DNA of 26,793 nucleotides from DAOTZS01 sp034434335 (GTDB lineage: Bacteria > Chloroflexota > Anaerolineae > CG2-30-64-16), in NCBI GenBank assembly GCA_034434335.1, contig DAOTZS010000211.1, positions 1-26,793 on the forward strand. Reading direction: 5' to 3'. The position numbers and the translations under genes were made by a program. Positions within the stretch are counted from its first letter, which is position 1; the number at the start of each line of letters is the position of its first letter. The notes under the pieces were generated by a model. The model ran no database searches, had not been told where the DNA came from, and saw nothing but the letters and a program-made list of their open reading frames with translations. Positions 7,649 to 14,620 of this stretch are shown in pieces.

Positions 7649-7678
7649 TTGCGGCACTACCCGGCAGTATGGTAGAAT
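7649..7678 (+). promoter_or_regulatory. Putative promoter for the cyclase/aldolase pair
   Basis: TAGAAT (7673-7678) is preceded by TGG, giving an extended -10 (TGNTAGAAT). A weak -35-like TTGCGG (7649-7654) lies 18 bp upstream. The start codon at 7705 follows, so the leader would be about 20 nt. The same TGNTAGAAT occurs at 10418-10426. Confidence 0.5.
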
Positions 7679-7704
7679 GTGATAACCTTGAGGGGGCCGT
7701 CCGT

Positions 7705-8361
7705 ATGCTCACCATCTACGACATCTCTATGCCCATTTCCAGCCGCTTGCCCGCCTGGCCGGGTGAGCCGCAGGCGGAGGTGACCCGCATCTCGACCGCG
7801 GATGGCACAGCGCCATCTGTCTCCAGGATTGCCCTGAGCAGCCATGCCGGCACTCATGTGGACCCACCTGCCCACTTCATTCCGGGCGGCATCACGGTGG
7901 ATCATCTGCCCCTGGATGTCCTCATCGGCCCTGCCTGGGTGGTGCACCTGGCCGGCCCTGGCCCCATCCAGGCTGCTGACCTGGAAAAGACAGCCCTGCC
8001 GGCAGACGTAGCCCGGCTTCTGATCCGCACCGACAATTCGGAGCACGCCGTGTCGCGCGCGGCGTTTGATCCCCACTTCGTGGGGCTGGCGCCTGACGCA
8101 GCCGGCTGGCTTCTGGCACGGGGGGTTCGCCTGGTAGGAATAGATGGCCCTTCTATTGAACCCTACGGGTCGGCCGGCATGCCAGTGCACCGTGCCCTTC
8201 TGGCCGCGGGTGTGATTATCGTGGAAAACCTCTGGCTGGCCGACGTGGCACCTGGCCCCTATCAGTTGATCTGTCTGCCATTACGGATTGCCGATGGCGA
8301 TGGCGCACCGGCGCGCGCCATCCTCGTCCATAACAACTTCAGCGGAGGGACTTGTGTTTGA
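7705..8361 (+). CDS. Cyclase family protein (kynurenine formamidase-like metal hydrolase)
   Basis: The 218-residue product belongs to the cyclase/arylformamidase family, Zn- or Mn-dependent amidohydrolases that include bacterial kynurenine formamidase. The metal-binding motif is H-A-G-T-H-V-D-P-P-A-H at 47-57, with candidate ligands His47, His51, Asp53 and His57. I-D-G-P-S near 146-150 is also typical. The open frame extends far upstream, but the ATG at 7705 has GAGGGGG at a good distance and starts the conserved M-L-T-I-Y-D-I-S. The gene overlaps the next one by 8 bp, which suggests translational coupling and a shared pathway. No kyn genes are nearby, so kynurenine as substrate is unproven. 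A small amide or lactam is an open alternative. Confidence 0.87.
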   Translation: MLTIYDISMPISSRLPAWPGEPQAEVTRISTADGTAPSVSRIALSSHAGTHVDPPAHFIPGGITVDHLPLDVLIGPAWVVHLAGPGPIQAADLEKTALPADVARLLIRTDNSEHAVSRAAFDPHFVGLAPDAAGWLLARGVRLVGIDGPSIEPYGSAGMPVHRALLAAGVIIVENLWLADVAPGPYQLICLPLRIADGDGAPARAILVHNNFSGGTCV

Positions 8362-9262
8362 ATTGCGTGGTGTCTTTGCCCCCATTGTTACCCCATTCCG
8401 GCCGAGCGACGGCGAAATTGACTTCCCCTGGATTGCCCAACACGTGGCCTATCTGGCCGCGCACGGCTGCGATGGCCTGATTGCATGTGGCACTAACGGG
8501 GAAGCAGCTTCGCTCAGCGTGGCCGAGCGCCAGCAGGTGGCGGAAGCCGCGCTGGCAGCAGCCGATGGCATGCCGGTGATCGTAGGCACCGGCGCCGCGG
8601 CCTTGCCCGATGCCATCACCCTGACCCGTCATGCGTTTGCCATCGGCGCGGCCGGCGTGTTGGTCATGCCCCCCTTCTACTACAAGCGGCCGGCCGAAGC
8701 CGGGGTCATAGCCTGGTTCCAGCGCCTCTTTGACGCGGCGGTGCCACCCGGCGGCCGGGTGCTCCTCTACCACATCCCCCAGACGACCGGGGTACCCATC
8801 AGCGAGGGGCTGCTGCACGCGCTCCTGGCCAGCCATGGAGAGCTGATCTATGGGATTAAGGACTCCACCGGCGACCCCGCCGAGGGGCAACGCATCCGAC
8901 GTCAGTTCCCCAGCCTGGCCTATTTCGCCGGCAACGACCATCGGGTGGGTGAGGCGTGCCTGGAGGGAGGTGCTGGTTCGATCACGGCCTGTGCCAATGT
9001 CTTCCCGGACCTGGTGGAGGCGGTGCAGGATGCGGCCTGGGGCGGCGGGGATGTGGCCGCAGCGCAGGCTATATTGAGCGAGGCCCGTTCAGTCCTGGAC
9101 AGCTTTGGGTTGCAACCCGCGACCAAGGCCGCTTTGACCCTGGTGGCCGGGTTGCCGCCAACCGCTCTCAGGCCGCCCCAGGTGGCGTTGAACGCGTCGC
9201 AGCAGGCAGAACTGGAGGCCGCGCTGGCGGCAGGGCTCCCGCGCTGGCGGCCTGGCCGGTGA
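8354..9262 (+). CDS. Dihydrodipicolinate synthase family aldolase/lyase
   Basis: The 302-residue protein is a class I (Schiff-base) aldolase of the DapA/NanA family. It has G-T-N-G-E at 46-50, the catalytic Tyr139 in L-L-Y-H-I-P and the Schiff-base Lys169 in Y-G-I-K-D-S-T-G. True DapA enzymes normally have G-T-T-G-E and Y-N-x-P, so this is more likely a keto-acid or sugar-acid aldolase of the family than lysine biosynthesis. The start is read as GTG at 8354, because GGAGGG (8344-8349) lies just before it and the conserved sequence begins there. An ATG at 8288 lies inside the cyclase gene and would add an unrelated leader. It overlaps the cyclase stop by 8 bp, so the two are probably expressed and used together. 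Confidence 0.85.
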   Translation: MFELRGVFAPIVTPFRPSDGEIDFPWIAQHVAYLAAHGCDGLIACGTNGEAASLSVAERQQVAEAALAAADGMPVIVGTGAAALPDAITLTRHAFAIGAAGVLVMPPFYYKRPAEAGVIAWFQRLFDAAVPPGGRVLLYHIPQTTGVPISEGLLHALLASHGELIYGIKDSTGDPAEGQRIRRQFPSLAYFAGNDHRVGEACLEGGAGSITACANVFPDLVEAVQDAAWGGGDVAAAQAILSEARSVLDSFGLQPATKAALTLVAGLPPTALRPPQVALNASQQAELEAALAAGLPRWRPGR

Positions 9263-9561
9263 TATGCCGGAAGAGACCCTTGCCCGGGAACTGGCCGCCA
9301 GGTGGCAGGGCAGGATATGCACTGGCTCCAGACACGAGCCAACACAACCACGGAACGATATCAAGTCGCCCAACGTCATTGGGCAATGGAGTGCCAGGCA
9401 CTTCCCAGGCCCGTCCTGGCTCCGTCGCTCTGGCCTGATCGGCCTGGCCGGGGCGACCTTACGGGGATCCAGTTCCGTTCCACCCAGGGTAGCCGGCACG
9501 CCCGCCGCACCTTTTTGGTTAGTGCGACAACCCATCTCTGTTCCAAGGAGGGAAAAAGACC
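9263..9561. other. Intergenic stretch without a supported gene
   Basis: About 300 bp between the aldolase and the SIMPL gene. The small open frames here overlap on both strands, lack ribosome sites and resemble nothing known. GCCCAA-cgtca-TTGGGC (9368-9384) is a short hairpin without a T-run. No clear promoter was found, although a ribosome site for the next gene (AAGGAGGG) is present near 9545. Confidence 0.6.
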
Positions 9562-10359
9562 ATGTCGTTCCGCCGATTTGCTGCCTTATCTGGCCTGAGC
9601 GCATTGCTGTTGATCGTCGCTCTGGTATTGAGTAGCTGTGTTCCAGCCGTGATGGCCGCGCCCTCGCCAGCCGGCGAGGCTCCGCCGCGCACCATCACCG
9701 TAGTTGGCCGTGGGGAGGTGAAGGCCAAGCCTGACATCGCCCGCGCCAATATCGGCGTGGAGGTCACTGCGGCCACCGTGGCCGAGGCGATGGCTGATGC
9801 CAAAGCCCGTATGGCTGCGGTCCTGAAGGCCCTGAAGGAGTTCGGGGTCTCAGAAAAAGATATCCAGACGAGCAACTTCTCGATCAGCTTTGAGAGGCTC
9901 GCACCTGAATACCCGCTTCCTGTGTCGGCGGGAGGATCTGAACCCAAGGCCCAGGGTGCGGAGGAAGGGAGTCCGGCTGGCATCTATCATGTCAGCAACA
10001 TGGTGGAGGTGACGATTCGCAACCTGGACAACGTTGGCGATGTGCTCGATGCGGTGATCGAGGCCGGGGCCAACAATATGTGGGGGATATACTTTGGGCT
10101 GGATGATACCAGTGCCCTGGAAGCCCAGGCGCGCGAGGCCGCGGTAGCAGATGCCCGTGCCCGGGCCGAGAGCCTGGCGCGTCTGCACGGGGTCAATGTC
10201 GGTGACGTGATTGCCATCAGCGAGGTGGTGGGCAATCTGCCTGTCCCCTACTACGGCGAAGGTCCTGTGATGAAGGGTTATAGTGGCGGTGGCGCGGCGG
10301 TCGAACCAGGTGAGGTGACCTTCTCCACCCAGATCCAGGTGGTATACGCCATCCGCTGA
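9562..10359 (+). CDS. SIMPL (DUF541) domain lipoprotein
   Basis: The 265-residue protein has a lipoprotein signal: basic start MSFRR, a hydrophobic run, and the lipobox L-S-S-C at about residues 22-25. The mature part starts with a Pro/Ala linker and then T-I-T-V-V-G-R-G-E-V, the usual opening of SIMPL domains, with A-K-P-D-I-A-R following. Further on, N-M-V-E-V-T-I-R-N and A-R-A-E-S-L-A-R-L also match the family. The fold is known, but the role of SIMPL proteins is poorly defined; some affect stress tolerance or periplasmic complexes. The ATG has AAGGAGGG upstream. The protein is expected at the outer face of the membrane. It is followed by a new promoter, so it may be a single-gene unit. 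Confidence 0.88.
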   Translation: MSFRRFAALSGLSALLLIVALVLSSCVPAVMAAPSPAGEAPPRTITVVGRGEVKAKPDIARANIGVEVTAATVAEAMADAKARMAAVLKALKEFGVSEKDIQTSNFSISFERLAPEYPLPVSAGGSEPKAQGAEEGSPAGIYHVSNMVEVTIRNLDNVGDVLDAVIEAGANNMWGIYFGLDDTSALEAQAREAAVADARARAESLARLHGVNVGDVIAISEVVGNLPVPYYGEGPVMKGYSGGGAAVEPGEVTFSTQIQVVYAIR

Positions 10360-10417
10360 CAACCCCCTGCCTTCCCCTGCCAGCGGGGAGGCTGGTGCTC
10401 TGTCAACTGTGATCTGA

Positions 10418-10426
10418 TGATAGAAT
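10418..10426 (+). promoter_or_regulatory. Putative extended -10 promoter for the beta-propeller operon
   Basis: TGATAGAAT is an extended -10 of the same form (TGNTAGAAT) as the one at 7671-7678. No good -35 is visible 16-18 bp upstream, as expected for extended -10 promoters. Transcription would start near 10433, upstream of the GC hairpin at 10444-10477. Confidence 0.4.
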
Positions 10427-10443
10427 AGCTTCGTTATTCCGAT

Positions 10444-10477
10444 GGCGCGGTCCGTAGTGCCTGCCGCGGACCGCGCC
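10444..10477 (+). promoter_or_regulatory. Perfect 11-bp inverted repeat in the leader of the beta-propeller gene
   Basis: GGCGCGGTCCG (10444-10454) and CGGACCGCGCC (10467-10477) flank a 12-base loop. No T-run follows. The position between the putative promoter and the GTG start at 10525 suggests a leader hairpin. It could also terminate the SIMPL message or be another dispersed repeat. Confidence 0.5.
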
Positions 10478-10524
10478 GCGGCTCAAGAAGAAAGCCTATA
10501 CCATAAAGGGGATGGTATCCTCCT

Positions 10525-13500
10525 GTGCCCATTTCTCAGGCAATGTTTGCAGCCCAAGTCCCGGCACGTTCCTCGGTCAGGCAAGGATCTAGTGGCCCGC
10601 TCCTTTGGTGCCAGGCTCTGATCCTCTGTGTCGCCGTATGGCTTGGCGCAACGGTGCCCGCAGGGGCCCAAGACATCACCGTGCACACGCGGACTCTGGC
10701 GGGGCCGGCCGGGCCGATCACCCATCTGACGGGCAGCCCCGACGGCCAGACCTTGTTTGCGGTGGCGGTGGCCAGCGTGCACCGCCACGACGACCAGACG
10801 CAATGGCTTGCGACAGGCCACCTGGCCCGCAGCGACGCGCTCTATCGCAGCCTGGATGGGGGCGCCACCTGGCAGCCAGCCACCAATAACCTGATCCCCG
10901 GCTCGATCTCGGCCCTTTACCTCGACCCCCAGACGGGCAATCTCTACGTTGGGCTTCTGGGCGCTGGTGACATCTTTACCCGCCGCTACGGCCTGTGGTA
11001 CAGCCGGGACCAGGGCCTCACCTGGGAGCAGGTGGCCCTGGGTCGGGATGATCTCTACATCCGTGCCATTGTCCGTAGTGCCGATGGACGCTACCTCTTC
11101 CTGGGAGCCCATGATGCGGGCAGGTATCCATCAAGCTACGTTTACCGCAGCGCAGATGACGGCCGCACGTGGCAGCAGTTTCAAGCCCTGCGCTACGAGC
11201 AACGGCCCGGCAGCATCTTGGCAGAGCTTCTCCCTCACCCAGAGAATCCGGAGCGGCTGTTCCTCCTGACCATCGGCGGTGACCTCTTTGTCAGTAATGA
11301 CGCCGGCGAGACCTGGGCTCTGGCCCAGGAAGAGGGAGAGCAGGCAGAGGTTCAGGCCCGTGGTGGCAGGCCAGCCAAGATGGCCATGGCCGCGGGCCAA
11401 CCAGCCCTCCTGCTGGCCCGGAATACCCAACCGGAGAGTGCCAGCCTGACCCTGCTGCGAAGTGCTGACGGGGGGTTGAAGTGGCAGCGGTTGTCCACAC
11501 TGGAGTTGCCGACAAAGGCCAATCCGAGTGCCATGACCGCCTTGCCGGGCGGTGTTTGGCTACTGAGCACCGATATCGGCACCTACCGCAGCACTGACGG
11601 TGGCCAGACCTGGCAGGCGCTGGAGGGCCCATTGAGTAGCGGCGGGGTCTCTGAGTTCCTTCTTCCAGGCCGTTTGCCGGCAGTTGTCCTGGCCGCGACA
11701 GATTATGGCCTCTTTATCAGCCGGGACGCCGGCGCGCTCTGGCAGCCGTTTGGCAGGGGCTTACCCTTCAATAGCAGTATCGCGGGCCTGCTGACCGATC
11801 CCCGCTACCCGGATCGTATCCTGGCGGTGGGACATTCAGGGATGGCGCGCGAGACCCCTTCACTACTATGGCGCAGCGCAGATAGCGGCCACAGCTGGAC
11901 ACCGGCCGCGGCCAGATTGCCTGCTGTCAGCCTGCTGGGCTGGGCCGTGGACCCCCACAATCCAGATGCCGTGTTCCTCACGGCCTGGGAGCATCTCTTC
12001 CGTACCACCGATGGCGGTGTAACCTGGCAATCCACAGGCCTGACCCTGGGCAAACACGGGGCCCTGGCCATTGCCCCCTCAGCGCCCAACACCATGTACC
12101 TGGCCGGCCAGCCCCTTCTGCGCAGCACCGACGGAGGGGCTACATGGCAGGAGGTGCCGGTAAGAACGCCCGGCCAGGAGCGTCAGGTGGCCGATGTGGT
12201 GGGGCTGGCCGTGGATCGGCTGGATGCAGACCACGTGTGGGCAGCACTGGACGGCGTCGGCGTGTACGAGAGCACGGATGGGGGCACCAGTTGGCGGGAG
12301 GCGGGGCTGGCTGGTCGGCCGGTGCAATGGCTGGCAGCCGGCAACGGCGCGCCTTTTGTCCTCTACGCTGGGGTGAGGGAAGATGGCATCTATCGGTGGG
12401 AAGCGGGCACCAATACCTGGGGTGCTGTGGCTAACGGCCTGCCCGCAGGTAGTACGGTCATCGCCTTCCTGGCCGATCCCAGGTCGCCGGGTTGGCTCTG
12501 GGCCGCGCGCGACGGTGGAGGGCTCTATCTCAGCACCGATGGGGGGGCCTCGTGGTCTAATGTGGGGGCCGGGTTGGGAGATAACCTGGTGCAGGCGTTG
12601 GCTATCAACTACGCCACTCCCAAAGGGGTGCTGGCCGGCACGGCCACAGCGGGGGTGTGGGCGCTGGAGCCTGAGCCGGCGGGGAAGGAGCCCCCGGCCT
12701 CAGGAGTGGAGGTTGAGCGCGTGGACGCCCGCATCGAAATCGTCTGGCCCCACGGTTGGGCTCCCGTGAGCGAGGCCAGGCAGGCCAACATCGGGCTACG
12801 TCTCTTCCGGCCAGGTAGCCTGCTGCCCCCACCCTGTACGTGGACCCCCGAAGTGACCGTATGGCAGGCGCTCGACACCGACCCGGCCGAGCCGCTGGGC
12901 CAGGCCGAGCAGCGCACCGTTGACGGCCAGCCCTTCCCATATTGGGAACTGAACGATGTAGACGTGAGTCGCGCCACCGACCCGGCCCATAAGCTCTACT
13001 TCATGGTGCGGGTGGCCGGCGTGGAGACTGCTACCAGCATCTGGGTCCATGGTGCTGACGCGCGCACCTATTTCCCATACCAGGATGTGCCAAGTGGGGT
13101 GGCGAGTGGCGCGATAGATGCGCTGGATACCCGCATCCAGGTCGTGTGGCCGCACGACGAGAGCGGTGCGGCCCGGCCGGTAGCCGAAGCGGATTTCGTC
13201 AATGTCGCAGTGGCGTTGTTCAAACATGGCACGCGGCTCTCAGTGCCCCCGGGTTGGCAGCCGCCGGGGTTGACGCTGTACGGCGCATGGAACCACGAGG
13301 TGGGCCGGCCGCTGTCCAGGGAGGCCACGGTCCAGGTGCGCAGGTCAGGGGCCATCACCTACCCGGTGTGGGAGTTTGACAACATCCCTGTGGGCCGCGC
13401 CCGCCATCCGGCCAACCATTTGCACCTCTGGGTGATGGTGGACGGGATTGAGACCTACCCTTCTCTCTGGACCCATGGCTCCGATGCCCGCACCTTTTTC

Positions 13501-13539
13501 CCGGCCCAGGATGAGCCGATCCAGGGCTGCGTGCCTTGA
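10525..13539 (+). CDS. Exported Asp-box (BNR) beta-propeller protein with duplicated C-terminal domain
   Basis: This 1004-residue protein carries a signal peptide (hydrophobic stretch ending G-A-T-V-P-A-G-A-Q at about residue 50). It has at least twelve Asp-box turns of the S-x-D-x-G-x-T-W kind spread over residues about 110-690, such as YRSLDGGATW, WYSRDQGLTW and YLSTDGGASW. These indicate one or more sortilin/BNR-type beta-propellers outside the cell. From about residue 730 two homologous units of about 125 residues follow. Each starts D-A/T-R-I-E/Q-x-V-W-P-H and ends H-G-A/S-D-A-R-T-Y/F-F-P. I recognise no named domain there. GTG at 10525 is taken as start with AAGGGG some 13 bp upstream; ATG at 10543 is the alternative. 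No glycosidase active site was identified, so a binding or scaffold role is more likely. The membrane protein gene follows after 35 bp. Confidence 0.82.
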   Translation: MPISQAMFAAQVPARSSVRQGSSGPLLWCQALILCVAVWLGATVPAGAQDITVHTRTLAGPAGPITHLTGSPDGQTLFAVAVASVHRHDDQTQWLATGHLARSDALYRSLDGGATWQPATNNLIPGSISALYLDPQTGNLYVGLLGAGDIFTRRYGLWYSRDQGLTWEQVALGRDDLYIRAIVRSADGRYLFLGAHDAGRYPSSYVYRSADDGRTWQQFQALRYEQRPGSILAELLPHPENPERLFLLTIGGDLFVSNDAGETWALAQEEGEQAEVQARGGRPAKMAMAAGQPALLLARNTQPESASLTLLRSADGGLKWQRLSTLELPTKANPSAMTALPGGVWLLSTDIGTYRSTDGGQTWQALEGPLSSGGVSEFLLPGRLPAVVLAATDYGLFISRDAGALWQPFGRGLPFNSSIAGLLTDPRYPDRILAVGHSGMARETPSLLWRSADSGHSWTPAAARLPAVSLLGWAVDPHNPDAVFLTAWEHLFRTTDGGVTWQSTGLTLGKHGALAIAPSAPNTMYLAGQPLLRSTDGGATWQEVPVRTPGQERQVADVVGLAVDRLDADHVWAALDGVGVYESTDGGTSWREAGLAGRPVQWLAAGNGAPFVLYAGVREDGIYRWEAGTNTWGAVANGLPAGSTVIAFLADPRSPGWLWAARDGGGLYLSTDGGASWSNVGAGLGDNLVQALAINYATPKGVLAGTATAGVWALEPEPAGKEPPASGVEVERVDARIEIVWPHGWAPVSEARQANIGLRLFRPGSLLPPPCTWTPEVTVWQALDTDPAEPLGQAEQRTVDGQPFPYWELNDVDVSRATDPAHKLYFMVRVAGVETATSIWVHGADARTYFPYQDVPSGVASGAIDALDTRIQVVWPHDESGAARPVAEADFVNVAVALFKHGTRLSVPPGWQPPGLTLYGAWNHEVGRPLSREATVQVRRSGAITYPVWEFDNIPVGRARHPANHLHLWVMVDGIETYPSLWTHGSDARTFFPAQDEPIQGCVP

Positions 13540-13574
13540 GGGAGGCTACGAACCGCGGTCAGAGGTGATAACCT

Positions 13575-14303
13575 TTGTGGCAGCTCGCTGATTGGGAGGC
13601 AGGACTACTCGCTCCGCTGCTGAGCATTGTTGCTCTCTTGCTGGTAATATGGTGGCGGCAACGCAGCCGCCGCTGGATGATCGTGTTAGGTGTCTGTCTG
13701 GTGGCGGCGCCGCTATTGAGCTGGTGGTCGGGGGTGGCTTTCGAGGTGGCCGACTATCGCGCTGGCTGCGATGCCCTGTGCCCTGGCTTCCGTGGGGCGC
13801 CGGTGCGTATCTTCACCGGGGAGGCAGCCGGCGAACGTTTCCTGCCGGGTTTCTTTCTGTTCAACTGTCTGATCTACCTGGTGCTGCTGCTGGCATGGAG
13901 CATGGTTATTGTGGCCATCTTACGGCGCAGCAACCCGGACTATCGTCGGCCATTGTGGCAGCAGGGACTCCTTGGCATATTGTTGGTCGTGGGCCCGCTG
14001 GCCCTTTCTCCCCTGTATCTGCCTCCGCCGGAGGCACGAGTGCGAGGTGACTCGCTGCGCGTTGCTATCAATGCCCGGCGGGAGGTCTACATGTACGATC
14101 AACTGGCTCCGGCCCCGGTGCTGAGGGTGGGGCTGGAGGATGTGCGCCCCCGTCAGGACGGCCAGCCAGGGATGCGCGTCTGCCTGCGGCTCTACACTTT
14201 CTTTTATCTGCCGATTGGACACATGTATCTGGATATGACCCCTGAGGGGGTGCACAGCAACGCTGGCGGGGTACTGCCCCTGGATAGCTCTTGCTGGGAG
14301 TAG
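13575..14303 (+). CDS. Four-helix membrane protein of unknown function
   Basis: I do not recognise this 242-residue protein. Four hydrophobic helices are visible at about 10-27, 34-52, 91-115 and 130-148. A Cys-containing loop (C65, C69) lies between helices 2 and 3. A polar C-terminal domain of about 95 residues (149-242) contains R-V-A-I-N-A-R-R-E-V-Y-M-Y. The start is a TTG at 13575-13577. GAGGTGAT at 13562-13569 lies 5 bp upstream, and no in-frame ATG exists before the first helix, so a TTG start is well supported. It lies 35 bp after the propeller gene, so it is probably the second gene of that operon. It is followed by a hairpin terminator (14438-14472). Confidence 0.7.
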   Translation: MWQLADWEAGLLAPLLSIVALLLVIWWRQRSRRWMIVLGVCLVAAPLLSWWSGVAFEVADYRAGCDALCPGFRGAPVRIFTGEAAGERFLPGFFLFNCLIYLVLLLAWSMVIVAILRRSNPDYRRPLWQQGLLGILLVVGPLALSPLYLPPPEARVRGDSLRVAINARREVYMYDQLAPAPVLRVGLEDVRPRQDGQPGMRVCLRLYTFFYLPIGHMYLDMTPEGVHSNAGGVLPLDSSCWE

Positions 14304-14437
14304 ATCATTGGAACAAAGGAATTTCCTGGCCTTTCCTGACTCCTGAGAGTACCTGGTGCCTTTGTGTCTTGGTGGTTTATTGCTTGCCTCGACTTTTTGA
14401 GCAGTCTCGCAAGGCGGGGAAGGGGGATCGAGATTAG
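14304..14437. other. Noncoding spacer with a repeat-like CTTTGTGTCTTGGTGG stretch
   Basis: No gene is supported here. The phrase GGTGCCTTTGTGTCTTGGTG (14354-14373) is built of short near-repeats and resembles a dispersed intergenic sequence I recall from other Chloroflexota genomes. That resemblance is from memory and unchecked. The rest is unremarkable. Confidence 0.4.
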
Positions 14438-14472
14438 GGGTATTCTGGGCGGCGAAGCCGCCCAGAATACCC
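14438..14472 (+). terminator. 16-bp perfect hairpin with GAA loop, likely terminator
   Basis: GGGTATTCTGGGCGGC (14438-14453), loop GAA, GCCGCCCAGAATACCC (14457-14472), then TTTC. It lies 134 bp after the membrane protein gene. It belongs to the same hairpin family as 14564-14598 and 20536-20572. Confidence 0.65.
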
Positions 14473-14563
14473 TTTCAAAGGATTCCCCCGCTCCCGGTTG
14501 AGGGCGAAGGGCTAGGGAGTGGGGGTACAGCGTAGTGCAACTGCGTAACCCCTGTCGTTGAAA

Positions 14564-14598
14564 GGGTTTTGTGGGTGGCGAAGCCATCCACAAAACCT
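14564..14598. repeat. Second member of the hairpin family, in the leader of the metallopeptidase gene
   Basis: GGGTTTTGTGGGTGGC (14564-14579), loop GAA, GCCATCCACAAAACCT (14583-14598). It differs from the copy at 14438 at several stem positions, and the opposite arm changes to keep pairing, with two G-T pairs. It ends 22 bp before the metallopeptidase start codon. Confidence 0.75.
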
Positions 14599-14620
14599 CT
14601 GGGAGGAGAAAAAAAGGAGC

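Noticed and set aside
7141..8361. Cyclase gene starting at 7141 (406 codons)
   Set aside because: The upstream 188 codons run opposite to the metallophosphoesterase gene and through both promoters. The conserved protein starts at 7705 with its own ribosome site.
8354..9262. Naming the aldolase dapA
   Set aside because: G-T-N-G-E and Y-H-I-P differ from the DapA motifs, and no lysine-pathway genes are nearby.
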